From Chrysogorgia sp. JL179-B06 (taxonomy: Eukaryota > Cnidaria > Anthozoa > Scleralcyonacea > Chrysogorgiidae), in contig JAYKKM010000341.1 in assembly GCA_035772405.1 (NCBI GenBank), positions 2,592,367-2,656,366 of the forward strand: a stretch of 64,000 nucleotides of DNA, read 5' to 3'. The first letter of the stretch is position 1. Every line of letters begins with the position of its first letter. Under the pieces are notes generated by a model. The model searched no databases and was not told where the DNA came from. It saw only the letters and a program-made list of their open reading frames with translations. Below, one piece after another: positions 21,519-34,600 of this stretch. Made by a program: the position numbers and the translations under genes.

Positions 21519-22570
21519 GTGGTCAATTTGCGAACAAATTCGCTGATTGTTGCAGCATCAGAAAGAGCAGGACGTGCTCTATCCAACGAGTACAAAACGA
21601 AAAAAATTAATAAAACAAGAATTTGCATCACAATTACTGTCAATGACATTATTTTTAGCAGATGTGGGTTGATTTTGTGAATTTTCAAACTGTCATAATT
21701 TCGTCAATTTGCGACCAAATTCGCTGATTTTTTTAGCATCAGAAAGAGCAGGACTTTCTCTATCCAACGAGTACAAAACGAAGAAAATTAATAAAACAAG
21801 AATTTGCATCAAAATTACTGTCAATACATGATTTTGTTTAGCAGATGAGGGTTGATTTTGTGAATTTTCAAACTGTCATAACGTGGTCAATTGCGACCAA
21901 ATTCGCTGATTTTTTGCAGCATCAAAAAAAGATAATTAATAATACAAGAATTTGCATCAAAATTACTGTCAATACATGATTTTGTTTAGCAGATGTGGGT
22001 TGATTTTGTGAATTTTCTAGCTATCATAACTTCGTCAATTTGCGACCAAATTCGCTGATTTTTGCAGCATCAGAAAGAGCAGGACGTCCTCTATCCAACA
22101 AGTACAAAACGAAGAAAATTAATAAAACAAGAAGTTCCATCAAAATTACTGTCAATACATGATTTTGTTCAGCAGATCTGGGTTGATTTTGTGAATTTTC
22201 AAACTGTCATAACTTCGTCAATTTGGAACGAAATTCGCTGATCTTTGCAGCATCAGAAAGAGCAGAACTTTCTCTATCCAACGAGTACAAAACGAAGAAA
22301 ATTAATAATACAAGAATTTCCATCAAAATTACTGTCAATACATGATTTTGTTTAGCAGATGTGGGTTGATTTTGTGAATTTTCAAACTGTCATAACGTGG
22401 TCAATTTGCGACCAAATTCGCTGATTTTTGCAGTATCAGAAAGAGCAGGACGTCCTCTATCCAACGAGTACAAAACGAAGAAAATTAATAAAACAAGAAT
22501 TTGCATCAAAATTACTGTCAATACATGATTTTGTTTAGCAGATGTGGGTTGATTTTGTGAATTTTCAAAC
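21519..22570. repeat. Duplicated segment, copy 2 (partner 16,851-17,900)
   Basis: Same order of variants as the partner, with a few differences (CAATGACATT, GATGAGGG, AATTTGGAACG). After about 22,570 the two copies diverge. Confidence 0.85.
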
Positions 22571-22639
22571 TGTCATAACGTGGTCAATTTGCGACCAAAT
22601 TCGCTGATTTTTGCAGTATCAGAAAGAGCAGGACGTCCT

Positions 22640-25600
22640 CTATCCAACGAGTACAAATCGAAGAAAATTAATAAAATAAGAATTTCCATCAAAATTGCTG
22701 TCAAAATGATTTTGTTTAGCAGATGTGGGTTGATTTTGTGAATTTTCAAACTGTCGTAACGTGGTCAATTTGTGACCAAATTCGCTGATTTTCGAAGCAT
22801 CAGAAAGAGCAGGACTTTCTCTATCCAACGAGTACAAAACGAAGAAAATTAATAAAATAAGAATTACCATCAAAATTACTGTCAATACATGATTTTGTTT
22901 AGCAGATCTGGGTTGATTTTGGTGAATTTTCAAACTGTGATAACTTGGTCAATTTTGCAAACGAAATTCGCTGATTTTTGCAGCATCAGAAAGAGAAGGA
23001 CGTCCGCAATCCAACGAGTATAAAATGAAGAAAATTAATAAAACAAGAAATTTGCATCAAAATTACTGTCAATACATGATTTTGTTTAGCAGATGTGGGT
23101 TGATTTTGTGAATTTTCAAAATGTCATAACGTGGTCAATTTGCGACCAAATTCGCTGATTTTTGCAGTATCAGAAAGACCAGGACGTCCTCTATCCAACG
23201 AGTACAAATCGAAGAAAATTAATAAAATAAGAATTTCCATCAAAATTGCTGTCAAAATGATTTTGTTTAGCAGATGTGGGTTGATTTTGTGAATTTTCAA
23301 ACTGTCGTAACGTGGTCAATTTGTGACCAAATTCGCTGATTTTCGAAGCATCAGAAAGAGCAGGACTTTCTCTATCCAACGAGTACAAAACGAAGAAAAT
23401 TAATAAAACAAGAATTTCCATCAAAATTACTGTCAATACATGATTTTGTTTAGCAGATCTGGGTTGATTTTGTGAATTTTCAAACTGTCATAACTTGGTC
23501 AATTTGCGACCAAATTCGCGGATTTTTGCAGCATCAGAAAGAGAAGGACGTCCTCTATCTAACGAGTACAAAATGAAAAAAATTAATAAAACAAGAATTT
23601 GCATCAAAATTACTGTCAATACATGATTTTGTTTAGCAGATGTGGGTTGATTTTGTAAATTTTCAAATGTCGTAACTTCGTCAATTTGCGACCAACTTCG
23701 CTGATTTTGGCAGCATCAGAAAGAGCAGAACTTTCTCTATCCAACGAGTACAAAACGAAGAAAATTAATAATACAAGAATTTCCATCAAAATTACTGTCA
23801 ATACATGATTTTGTTTAGCAGATGTGGGTTGATTTTGTGAATTTTCAAACTGTCATAACGTGGTCAATTTGCGACCAAATTCGCTGATTTTTTGCAGTAT
23901 CAGAAAGAGCAGGACGGTCCTCTATCTAACGAGTACAAAACGAAGAAAATTAATAAAACAAGAATTTGCATCAAAATTACTGTCAATACATGATTTTGTT
24001 TAGCAGATGTGGGTTGATTTTGTGAATTTTCAAACTGTCATAACGTGGTCAATTTGCGACCAAATTCCGCTGATTTTTGCAGTATCAGAAAGAGCAAGGA
24101 CGTCCTCTATCCAACGAGTACAAAACGAAGAAAATTAATAAAACAAGAAATTTGCATCAAAATTACTGTCAATACATGATTTTGTTTAGCAGATGTGGGT
24201 TGATTTTGTGAATTTTCAAACTGGTCATAACGTGGTCAATTTGCGACCAAATTCGCTGATTTTTGCAGTATCAGAAAGAGCAGGACGTCCTCTATCCAAC
24301 GAGTACAAATCGAAGAAAATTAATAAAATAAGAATTTCCATCAAAATTGCTGTCAAAATGATTTTGTTTAGCAGATGTGGGTTGATTTTGTGAATTTTCA
24401 AACTGTCGTAACGTGGTCAATTTGTGACCAAATTCGCTGATTTTCGAAGCATCAGAAAGAGCAGGACTTTCTCTATCCAACGAGTACAAAACGAAGAAAA
24501 TTAATAAAATAAGAATTACCATCAAAATTACTGTCAATACATGATTTTGTTTAGCAGATCTGGGTTGATTTTGTGAATTTTCAAACTGTGATAACTTGGT
24601 CAATTTGCAACGAAATTCGCTGATTTTTGCAGCATCAGAAAGAGAAGGACGTCCGCTATCCAACGAGTATAAAATGAAGAAAATTAATAAAACAAGAATT
24701 TGCATCAAAATTACTGTCAATACATGATTTTGTTTAGCAGATGTGGGTTGATTTTGTGAATTTTCAAAATGTCATAACGTGGTCAATTTGCGACCAAATT
24801 CGCTGATTTTTGCAGTATCAGAAAGACCAGGACGTCCTCTATCCAACGAGTACAAATCGAAGAAAATTAATAAAATAAGAATTTCCATCAAAATTGCTGT
24901 CAAAATGATTTTGTTTAGCAGATGTGGGTTGATTTTGTGAATTTTCAAACTGTCGTAACGTGGTCAATTTGTGACCAAATTCGCTGATTTTCGAAGCATC
25001 AGAAAGAGCAGGACTTTCTCTATCCAACGAGTACAAAACGAAGAAAATTAATAAAACAAGAATTTCCATCAAAATTACTGTCAATACATGATTTTGTTTA
25101 GCAGATCTGGGTTGATTTTGTGAATTTTCAAACTGTCATAACTTGGTCAATTTGCGACCAAATTCGCGGATTTTTGCAGCATCAGAAAGAGAAGGACGTC
25201 CTCTATCTAACGAGTACAAAATGAAAAAAATTAATAAAACAAGAATTTGCATCAAAATTACTGTCAATACATGATTTTGTTTAGCAGATGTGGGTTGATT
25301 TTGTGAATTTTCAAAATGTCATAACGTGGTCAATTTGCGACCAAATTCGCTGATTTTTGCAGTATCAGAAAGACCAGGACGTCCTCTATCCAACGAGTAC
25401 AAATCGAAGAAAATTAATAAAATAAGAATTTCCATCAAAATTGCTGTCAAAATGATTTTGTTTAGCAGATGTGGGTTGATTTTGTGAATTTTCAAACTGT
25501 CGTAACGTGGTCAATTTGTGACCAAATTCGCTGATTTTCGAAGCATCAGAAAGAGCAGGACTTTCTCTATCCAACGAGTACAAAACGAAGAAAAATTAAT

Positions 25601-27100
25601 GAAACAAGAATTTCCATCAAAATTACTGTCAATACATGATTTTGTTTAGCAGATCTGGGTTGATTTTGTGAATTTTCAAACTGTCATAACTTGGTCAATT
25701 TGCGACCAAATTCGCGGATTTTTGCAGCATCAAAAGAGAAGGACGTCCTCTATCTAACGAGTACAAAATGAAAAAAATTAATAAAACAAAGAATTTGCAT
25801 CAAAATTACTGTCAATACATGATTTTGTTTAGGCAGATGTGGGGTTGATTTTGTAAATTTTCAAATGTCGTAACTTCGTCAATTTGCGGACCAACTTCGC
25901 TGATTTTGGCAGCATCAGAAAGAGCAGAACTTTCTCTATCCAACGAGTACAAAACGAAGAAAATTAATAATACAAGAATTTCCATCAAAATTACTGTCAA
26001 TACATGATTTTGTTTAGCAGATGTGGGTTGATTTTGTGAATTTTCAAACTGTCATAACGTGGTCAATTTGCGACCAAATTCGCTGATTTTTGCAGTATCA
26101 GAAAGAGCAGGACGTCCTCTATCTAACGAGTACAAAACGAAGAAAATTAATAAAACAAGAATTTGCATCAAAATTACTGTCAATACATGATTTTGTTTAG
26201 CAGATGTGGGTTGATTTTGTGAATTTTCAAAATGTCATAACGTGGTCAATTTGCGACCAAATTCGCTGATTTTGCAGTATCAGAAAGACCAGGACGTCCT
26301 CTATCCAACGAGTACAAATCGAAGAAAATTAATAAAATAAGAATTTCCATCAAAATTGCTGTCAAAATGATTTTGTTTAGCAGATGTGGGTTGATTTTGT
26401 GAATTTTCAAACTGTCGTAACGTTGTCAATTTGTGACCAAATTCGCTGATTTTCGAAGCATCAGAAAGAGCAGGACTTTCTCTATCCAACGAGTACAAAA
26501 CGAAGAAAATTAATAAAACAAGAATTTCCATCAAAATTACTGTCAATACATGATTTTGTTTAGCAGATGTGGGTTGATTTTGTGAATTTTCAAACTGTCA
26601 TAACGTGGTCAATTTGCGACTAAATTCGCTGATTTTCGAAGCATCAGAAAGAGCAGGACGTTCTCTATCCAACGAGTACAAAATGAAGAAAATTAATAAA
26701 ACAAGAATTTCCATCAAAATTACTGTCAATACATGATTTTGTTTAGCAGATGTGGGTTGATTTTGTGAATTTTCAAACTGTCATAACGTGGTCAATTTGC
26801 GACCAAATTCGCTGATTTTTGCAGTATCAGAAAGACCAGGACGTCCTCTATCCAACGAGTACAAATCGAAGAAAATTAATAAAATAAGAATTTCCATCAA
26901 AATTGCTGTCAAAATGATTTTGTTTAGCAGATGTGGGTTGATTTTGTGAATTTTCAAACTGTCGTAACGTGGTCAATTTGTGACCAAATTCGCTGATTTT
27001 CGAAGCATCAGAAAGAGCAGGACTTTCTCTATCCAACGAGTACAAAACGAAGAAAATTAATAAAACAAGAATTTCCATCAAAATTACTGTCAATACATGA
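22640..27100. repeat. 547-bp trimer higher-order repeat
   Basis: The linked set CAAATCGAAG, GCTGTCAAAATG and CGAAGCATCAGAAAG, plus a third monomer, recurs near 22,640, 23,191, 24,292, 24,839, 25,386, 26,301 and 26,848. Adjacent trimers are 547 apart (24,839 to 25,386 and 26,301 to 26,848). The others are separated by extra monomers, so the block alternates trimers with insertions. Confidence 0.85.
24292..24720 (-). other. Satellite-borne 142-codon open frame
   Basis: This is the longest minus-strand frame in the satellite. It runs through two full monomers plus part of a third because two monomers lack the usual TGA (one CGA, one TCA). It then shifts frame at the GCTGTCAAAATG deletion and ends. 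The peptide is a repeated hydrophobic/polar module. I do not consider it a gene. Confidence 0.12.
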
Positions 27101-30100
27101 TTTTGTTTAGCAGAAGTGGGTTGATTTTGTGAATTTTCAAACTGTCATAACGTGGTCAATTTGCGACTAAATTCGCTGATTTTCGAAGCATCAGAAAGAG
27201 CAGGACGTTCTCTATCCAACGAGTACAAAATGAAGAAAATTAATAAAACAAGAATTTCCATCAAAATTACTGTCAATACATGATTTTGTTTAGCAGATGT
27301 GGGTTGATTTTGTGAATTTTCAAACTGTCATAACGTGGTCAATTTGCAACCAAATTCGCTGATTTTTGCAGCATCAGAAAGAGCACGACGTCCTCTATCC
27401 AACGAGTACAAAATGGAAAAATTAATAAAACAAGAATTTGCATCAAAATTACTGTCAATACATGATTTTTTAGCAGATGTGGGTTGATTTTGTAAATTTT
27501 CAAACTGTCATAACTTCGTCAATTTGCGACCAACTTCGCTGATTTTGGCAGCATCAGAAAGAGCAGAACTTTCTCTATCCAACGAGTACAAAATGAAGAA
27601 AATTAATAAAACAAGAATTTCCATAAAAATTACTGTCAATACATGATTTTTTAGCAGATGTGGGTTGATTTTGTGAATTTTCAAACTGTCATAATTTCGT
27701 CAATTTGCGACCAAATTTGCTGATTTTCTCAGCATCAGAAAGAGCAGGACGATCCGATCTCTATCCAACGAGTACAAAACGAAGAAAATTAATAAAACAA
27801 GAATTTCCATCAAAATTACTGTCATTAGCAGATGTGGGTTAATTTTGTGAATTTTCAAACTGTCATAATTTCGTCAATTTGCGACCAAATTCGCTGATTT
27901 TTTTAGCATCAGAAAGAGCAGGGACTTCTCTATCCAACGAGTACAAAACGAAGAAAATTAATAAAACAAGAATTTGCATCAAAATTACTGTCAATACATG
28001 ATTTTGTTTAGCAGATGTGGGTTGATTTTTGTGAATTTTCAAACTGTCATAACGTGGTCAATTTGCGACCAAATTCGCTGATTTTTGCAGCATCAAAAAA
28101 GATAATTAATAAAACAAGAATTTTCCATCAAAATTACTGGTCAATACATGATTTTTTTAGCAGATGTGGGTTGATTTTGTGAATTTTCAAACTGTCCATA
28201 ACTTCGTCAATTTGAGACCAAATTCGCTGATTTTTTCAGCATCAGAAAGAAGCAGGACTTTCTCTATCCAAACGAGTACAAAACGAAGAAAATTAATAAA
28301 ACAAGAATTTTCCATCAAAAAATTACTGTCAATACATGATTTTGTTTAGCAGATGTGGGTTGATTTTGTGAATTTTTCTAGATGTCATAACTTCGTCAAT
28401 TTGCGACCAAATTCGCTGATATTTTGCAGCATCAGAAAGAGCAGGACGTCCTCTATTCAACGATTATAAAACGAAGAAAATTAATAAAACAAGAATTTCC
28501 ATCAAAATTACTGTCAAAACATGATTTTGTTTAGCAGATGTGGGTTGATTTTTGTGAATTTTTCAAACTGTCATAACGTGGTCAATTTGCGACCAAATTC
28601 GCTGATTGTTGCAGCATCAGAAAGAGCAGGACGTCCTCTATCCAGCCAGTACAAAATGAAGAAAATTAATAAAACAAGAATTTTCATCAAAATTACTGTC
28701 AATACATGATTTTGTTTAGCAGATGTGGGTTGATTTTGTGAATTTTCAAACTGTCATAACTTCGTCAATTTGCGACCAAATTTGCTGATTTTCTCAGCAT
28801 CAGAAAGAGCAGCACGATCCGATCTCTATCCAACGAGTACAAAACGAAGAAAATTAATAAAACAAGAATTTCCATCAAAATTACTGTCATTAGCAGATGT
28901 GGGTTGATTTTGTGAATTTTCAAACTGTCATAACGTGGTCAATTTGCGAACAAATTCGCTGATTGTTGCAGCATCAGAAAGAGCAGGACGTGCTCTATCC
29001 AACGAGTACAAAACGAAAAAAATTAATAAAACAAGAATTTGCATCAAAATTACTGTCAATACATGATTTTTTAGCAGATGTGGGTTGATTTTGTGAATTT
29101 TCAAACTGTCATAATTTCGTCAATTTGCGACCAAATTCGCTGATTTTTTTAGCATCAGAAAGAGCAGGACTTTCTCTATCCAACGAGTACAAAACGAAGA
29201 AAATTAATAAAACAAGAATTTGCATCAAAATTACTGTCAATACAATGATTTTGTTTAGCAGAATGTGGGTTGATTTTGTGAATTTTCAAACTGTCATAAC
29301 GTGGTCAATTTGCGACCAAATTCGCTGATTTTTTGCAGCATCAAAAAGATAATTAATAAAACAAGAATTCCATCAAAATTACTGTCAATACATGATTTTT
29401 TTAGCAGATGTGGGTTGATTTTGTGAATTTTCAAACTGTCATAACTTCGTCAATTTGAGACCAAATTCGCTGATTTTTTCAGCATCAGAAAGAGCAGGAC
29501 TTTCTCTATCCAACGAGTACAAAACGAAGAAAATTAATAAAAGAAGAATTTCCATCAAAAAATTACTGTCAATACATGATTTTGTTTAGCAGATGTGGGT
29601 TGATTTTGTGAATTTTCTAGATGTCATAACTTCGTCAATTTGCGACCAAATTCGCTGATTTTTGCAGCATCAGAAAGAGCAGGACGTCCTCTATCCAACA
29701 AGTACAAAAACGAAGAAAAATTAATAAAACAAGAATTTCCATCAAAATTATTGTCAATACATCATTTTGTTCAGCAGATGTGGGTTGATTTTGTGAATTT
29801 TCAAACTGTCATCACGTGGTCAATTTGCAAACAAATTCCCTGATTTTCGCAGCATCAGAAAGAGCAGGACGTCCTCTATCGAATGAGTACAAAACGAAGA
29901 AAATTAATATCACAAGAATTTCCATCAAAATTGCTGTCAATACATGATTTTTATTTAGCAGATGTGGGTTGATTTTGTGAATTTTCAAACTGTCATAACG
30001 TGGTCAATTTGCGACCAAATTCGCTGAATTTTGCAGCATCAGAAAGAGCAGGACGTCCTCTATCCAACGAGTACAAAACGAAGAAAATAAATAAAATAAG

Positions 30101-33100
30101 AATTACCATCAAAATTACTGTCAATACATGATTTTGTTTAGCAGATGTGGGTTGATTTTGTGAGTTTTCAAACTGTCATAACGTGGTCAATTTTGCGACC
30201 AAATTTGCTGATTTTTCTCAGCATCAGAAAGAGCAGGACGATCCGATCTCTATCCAACGAGTACAAAAACGAAGAAAATTAATAAAACAAGAATTTCCAT
30301 CAAAATTACTGTCATTAGCAGATGTGGGTTGATTTTGTGAATTTTCAAACTGTCATAAACGTGGTCAATTTGCGAACAAATTCGCTGATTGTTGCAGCAT
30401 CAGAAAGAGCAGGACGTGCTCTATCCAACGAGTACAAAACGGAAAAATTAATAAAACAAGAATTTGCATCACAATTACTGTCAATACATGATTTTTTTAG
30501 CAGATGTGGGTTGATTTTGTGAATTTTCCAAACTGTCATAAATTCGTCAATTTGCGACCAAAATTCGCTGATTTATTTAGCATCAGAAAGAGCAGGACTT
30601 TCTCTATCCAACGAGTACAAAACGAAGAAAATTAATAAAACAAGAATTTGCATCAAAATTACTGTCAATACATGATTTTGTTTAGCAGATGTGGGTTGAT
30701 TTTGTGAATTTTCAAACTGTCATAACGTGGTCAATTTGCGACCAAAATTCGCTGATTTTTGCAGCATCACAAAAAAGATAATTAATAAAACAAGAATTTC
30801 CATCAAAATTACTGTCAATACATGATTTTGTTTAGCAGATGTGGGTTGATTTTCTGAATTTTCTAGATGTCATAACTTCGTCAATTTGCGACCAAATTCG
30901 CTGATTTTTGCAGCATCAGAAAGAGCAGGACGTCCTCTATCCAACAAGTACAAAACGAAGAAAATTAATAAAACAAGAAGTTCCATCAAAATTATTGTCA
31001 ATACATGATTTTGTTCAGCAGATGTGGGTTGATTTTGTGAATTTTTAAACTGTCATCACGTGGTCAATTTGCAAACAAATTCCCTGATTTTTGCAGCATC
31101 AGAAAGAGCAGGACGTCCTCTATTGAACGAGTACAAAACGAAGAAAATTGATAAAACAAGATTTTCCATCAAAATTATTGTCAATACATGATTTTGTTCA
31201 GCAGATGTGGGTTGATTTTGTGAATTTCCAAACTGTTATAACGTGGTCAATTTGCGACCAAATTCGCGGATTTTTGCAGCATCAGAAAGAGCAGGACGTC
31301 CTCTATCCAACGAGTACAAAACGAAGAAAATAAATAAAATAAGAATTTACCATCAAAATTACTGTCAATAACATGATTTTGTTTAGCAGATGTGGGTTGA
31401 TTTTGTGAGTTTTCAAACTGTCATAACGTGGTCAATTTGCGACCAAATTCGCTGAATTTTGCAGCATCAGAAAGAGCAGGACGTCCTCTATCCAACGAGT
31501 ATAAAACGAAGAAAATAAATAAAATAAGAATTACCATCAAAATTACTGTCAATACATGATTTTGTTTAGCAGATGTGGGTTGATTTTGTGAGTTTTCAAA
31601 CTGTCATAACGTGGTCAATTTGCGACCAAATTTGCTGATTTTCTCAGCATCAGAAAGAGCAGGACGATCCGATCTCTATCCAACGAGTACAAAACGAAGA
31701 AAATTAATAAAACAAGAATTTCCATCAAAATTACTGTCATTAGCAGATGTGGGTTGATTTTGTGAATTTTCAAACTGTCATAACGTGGTCAATTTGCGAA
31801 CAAATTCGCTGATTGTTGCAGCATCAGAAAGAGCAGGACGTGCTCTATCCAACGAGTACAAAACGAAAAAAATTAATAAAACAAGAAATTTCATCACAAT
31901 TACTGTCAATACATGATTTTTTTAGCAGATGTGGGTTGATTTTTGTGAATTTTCAAACTGTCATAATTTCGTCAATTTGCGACCAAATTCGCTGATTTTT
32001 TAGCATCAGAAAGAGCAGGACTTTCTCTATCCAAACGAGTAACAAAACGAAGAAAATTAATAAAACAAGAATTTGCAATCAAAATTACTGTCAATACATG
32101 ATTTTGTTTAGCAGATGTGGGTTGATTTTGTGAATTTTCAAACTGTCATAACGTGGTCAATTTGCGACCAAATTCCGCTGATTTTTGCAGCATCAAAAAA
32201 GATAATTAATAAAACAAGAATTTCCATCAAAATTACTGTCAATACATGATTTTTGTTTAGCAGATGTGGGTTGATTTTCTGAATTTTCTAGATGTCATAA
32301 CTTCGTCAATTTGCGACCAAATTCGCTGATTTTTGCAGCGTCAGAAAGAGCAGGACGTCCTCTATCCAACAAGTACAAAACGAAGAAAATTAATAAAACA
32401 AGAAGTTCCATCAAAATTATTGTCAATACATGATTTTTGTTCAGCAGATGTGGGTTGATTTTGTGAATTTTTAAACTGTCATCACGTGGTCAATTTGCAA
32501 ACAAATTCCCTGATTTTTGCAGCATCAGAAAGAGCAGGACGTCCTCTATTGAACGAGTACAAAACGAAGAAAATTGATAAAACAAGATTTTCCATCAAAA
32601 TTATTGTCAATACATGATTTTGTTCAGCAGATGTGGGTTGATTTTGTGAATTTCCAAACTGTTATAACGTGGTCAATTTGCGACCAAATTCGCGGATTTT
32701 TGCAGCATCAGAAAGAGCAGGACGTCCTCTATCCAACGAGTATAAAACGAAGAAAATAAATAAAATAAGAATTACCATCAAAATTACTGTCAATACATGA
32801 TTTTGTTTAGCAGATGTGGGTTGATTTTGTGAGTTTTCAAACTGTCATAACGTGGTCAATTTGCGACCAAATTTGCTGATTTTCTCAGCATCAGAAAGAG
32901 CAGGACGATCCGATCTCTATCCAACGAGTACAAAACGAAGAAAATTAATAAAACAAGAATTTCCATCAAAATTACTGTCATTAGCAGATGTGGGTTGATT
33001 TTGTGAATTTTCAAACTGTCATAACGTGGTCAATTTGCGAACAAATTCGCTGATTGTTGCAGCATCAGAAAGAGCAGGACGTGCTCTATCCAACGAGTAC

Positions 33101-33425
33101 AAAACGGAAAAAATTAATAAAACAAGAATTTGCATCACAATTACTGTCAATACATGATTTTTTAGCAGATGTGGGTTGATTTTGTGAATTTTCAAACTGT
33201 CATAATTTCGTCAATTTGCGACCAAATTCGCTGATTTATTTAGCATCAGAAAGAGCAGGACTTTCTCTATCCAACGAGTACAAAACGAAGAAAATTAATA
33301 AAACAAGAATTTGCATCAAAATTACTGTCAATACATGATTTTGTTTAGCAGATGTGGGTTGATTTTGTGAATTTTCAAACTGTCATAACGTGGTCAATTT
33401 GCGACCAAATTCGCTGATTTTTGCA

Positions 33426-33465
33426 GCATCAAAAGAGCAGTACAAAAAAGATAATTAATAAAACA
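33426..33465. other. Intermediate of the truncated monomer class
   Basis: Here the unit reads GCATCAAAAGAGCAGTACAAAAAAGATAATT. It keeps AGAGCAG and TACAAAA, which flank the region lost in the common truncated form (GCATCAAAAAAGATAATT). It may be a step on the way to that form, or a partial repair of it by exchange with a full monomer. Confidence 0.7.
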
Positions 33466-33699
33466 AGAATTTCCATCAAAATTACTGTCAATACATGATT
33501 TTGTTTAGCAGATGTGGGTTTGATTTTCTGAATTTTCAAACTGTCATAACTTCGTCAATTTGCGACCAAATTCGCTGATTTTTGCAGCATCAGAAAGAGC
33601 AGGACGTTCCTCTATCCAACAAGTACAAAACGAAGAAAATTAATAAAACAAGAAGTTCCATCAAAATTACTGTCAATACATGATTTTGTTCAGCAGATG

Positions 33700-34600
33700 T
33701 GGGTTGATTTTGTGAATTTTTAAACTGTCATCACGTGGTCAATTTGCAAACAAATTCGCTGATTTTTTGCAGCATCAGAAAGAGCAGGACGTCCTCTATT
33801 GAACGAGTACAAAACGAAGAAAATTGATAAAACAAGATTTTCCATCAAAATTATTGTCAATACATGATTTTGTTCAGCAGATGTGGGTTGATTTTGTGAA
33901 TTTCCAAACTGTTATAACGTGGTCAATTTGCGACCAAATTCGCGGATTTTTGCAGCATCAGAAAGGGCAGGACGTCCTCTATCCAACGAGTACAAAATGA
34001 AAAAAAAATTAATAATACAAGAATTTGCATCAAAATTACTGTCAATACATGATTTTGTTTAGCAGATGTGGGTTGATTTTGTGAATTTTCTAGCTATCAT
34101 AACTTCGTCAATTTGCGACCAAATTCGCTGATTTTTGCAGCATCAGAAAGAGCAGGACGTCCTCTATCCAACAAGTACAAAACGAAGAAAATTAATAAAA
34201 CAGGAAGTTCCATCAAAATTACTGTCAATACATGATTTTGTTCAGCAGATCTGGGTTGATTTTGTGAATTTTTCAAACTGTCATAACTTCGTCAATTTGC
34301 AACGAAATTCGCTGATTTTTGCAGCATCAGAAAGAGAAGGACGTCCGCTATCCAACGAGTATAAAATGAAGAAAATTAATAAAACAAGAATTTGCATCAA
34401 AATTACTGTCAATACATGATTTTTTAGCAGATGTGGGTTGATTTTGTAAATTTTCAAATGTCGTAACTTCGTCAATTTGGACCAACTTCGCTGATTTTGG
34501 CAGCATCCGAAAGAGCAGAACTTTCTCTATCCAACGAGTACAAAACGAAGAAAATTAATAATACAAGAATTTCCATCAAAATTACTGTCAATACATGATT
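33700..34600. repeat. Distant copy of 12,371-13,270
   Basis: Same linked rare variants, including AGAAAGGGCAGG and AAAAAAATTAATAATAC, 21,329 bases downstream of the first copy. Confidence 0.85.

Larger units (their letters stand above)
28160..34600. repeat. About 1.2-1.4-kb multimer repeats
   Basis: GATCCGATCTCT is followed by the short CATTAGCAG monomer, the GTGCTCTATCC monomer, the AGCATCAGAAAGAGCAGGAC monomer, the truncated GATAATTAATAA monomer, TTCTAGATG and ATTGATAAAAC. The series starts near 30,239, 31,671 and 32,907. The AAATTGATAAAAC monomer recurs near 31,148 and 32,574 (1,426 apart) and 33,823 (1,250). The first copy holds an extra AAAATAAATAAAATAAG monomer (near 31,510) absent from the second, so neighbours differ by one whole unit. 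Confidence 0.8.
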
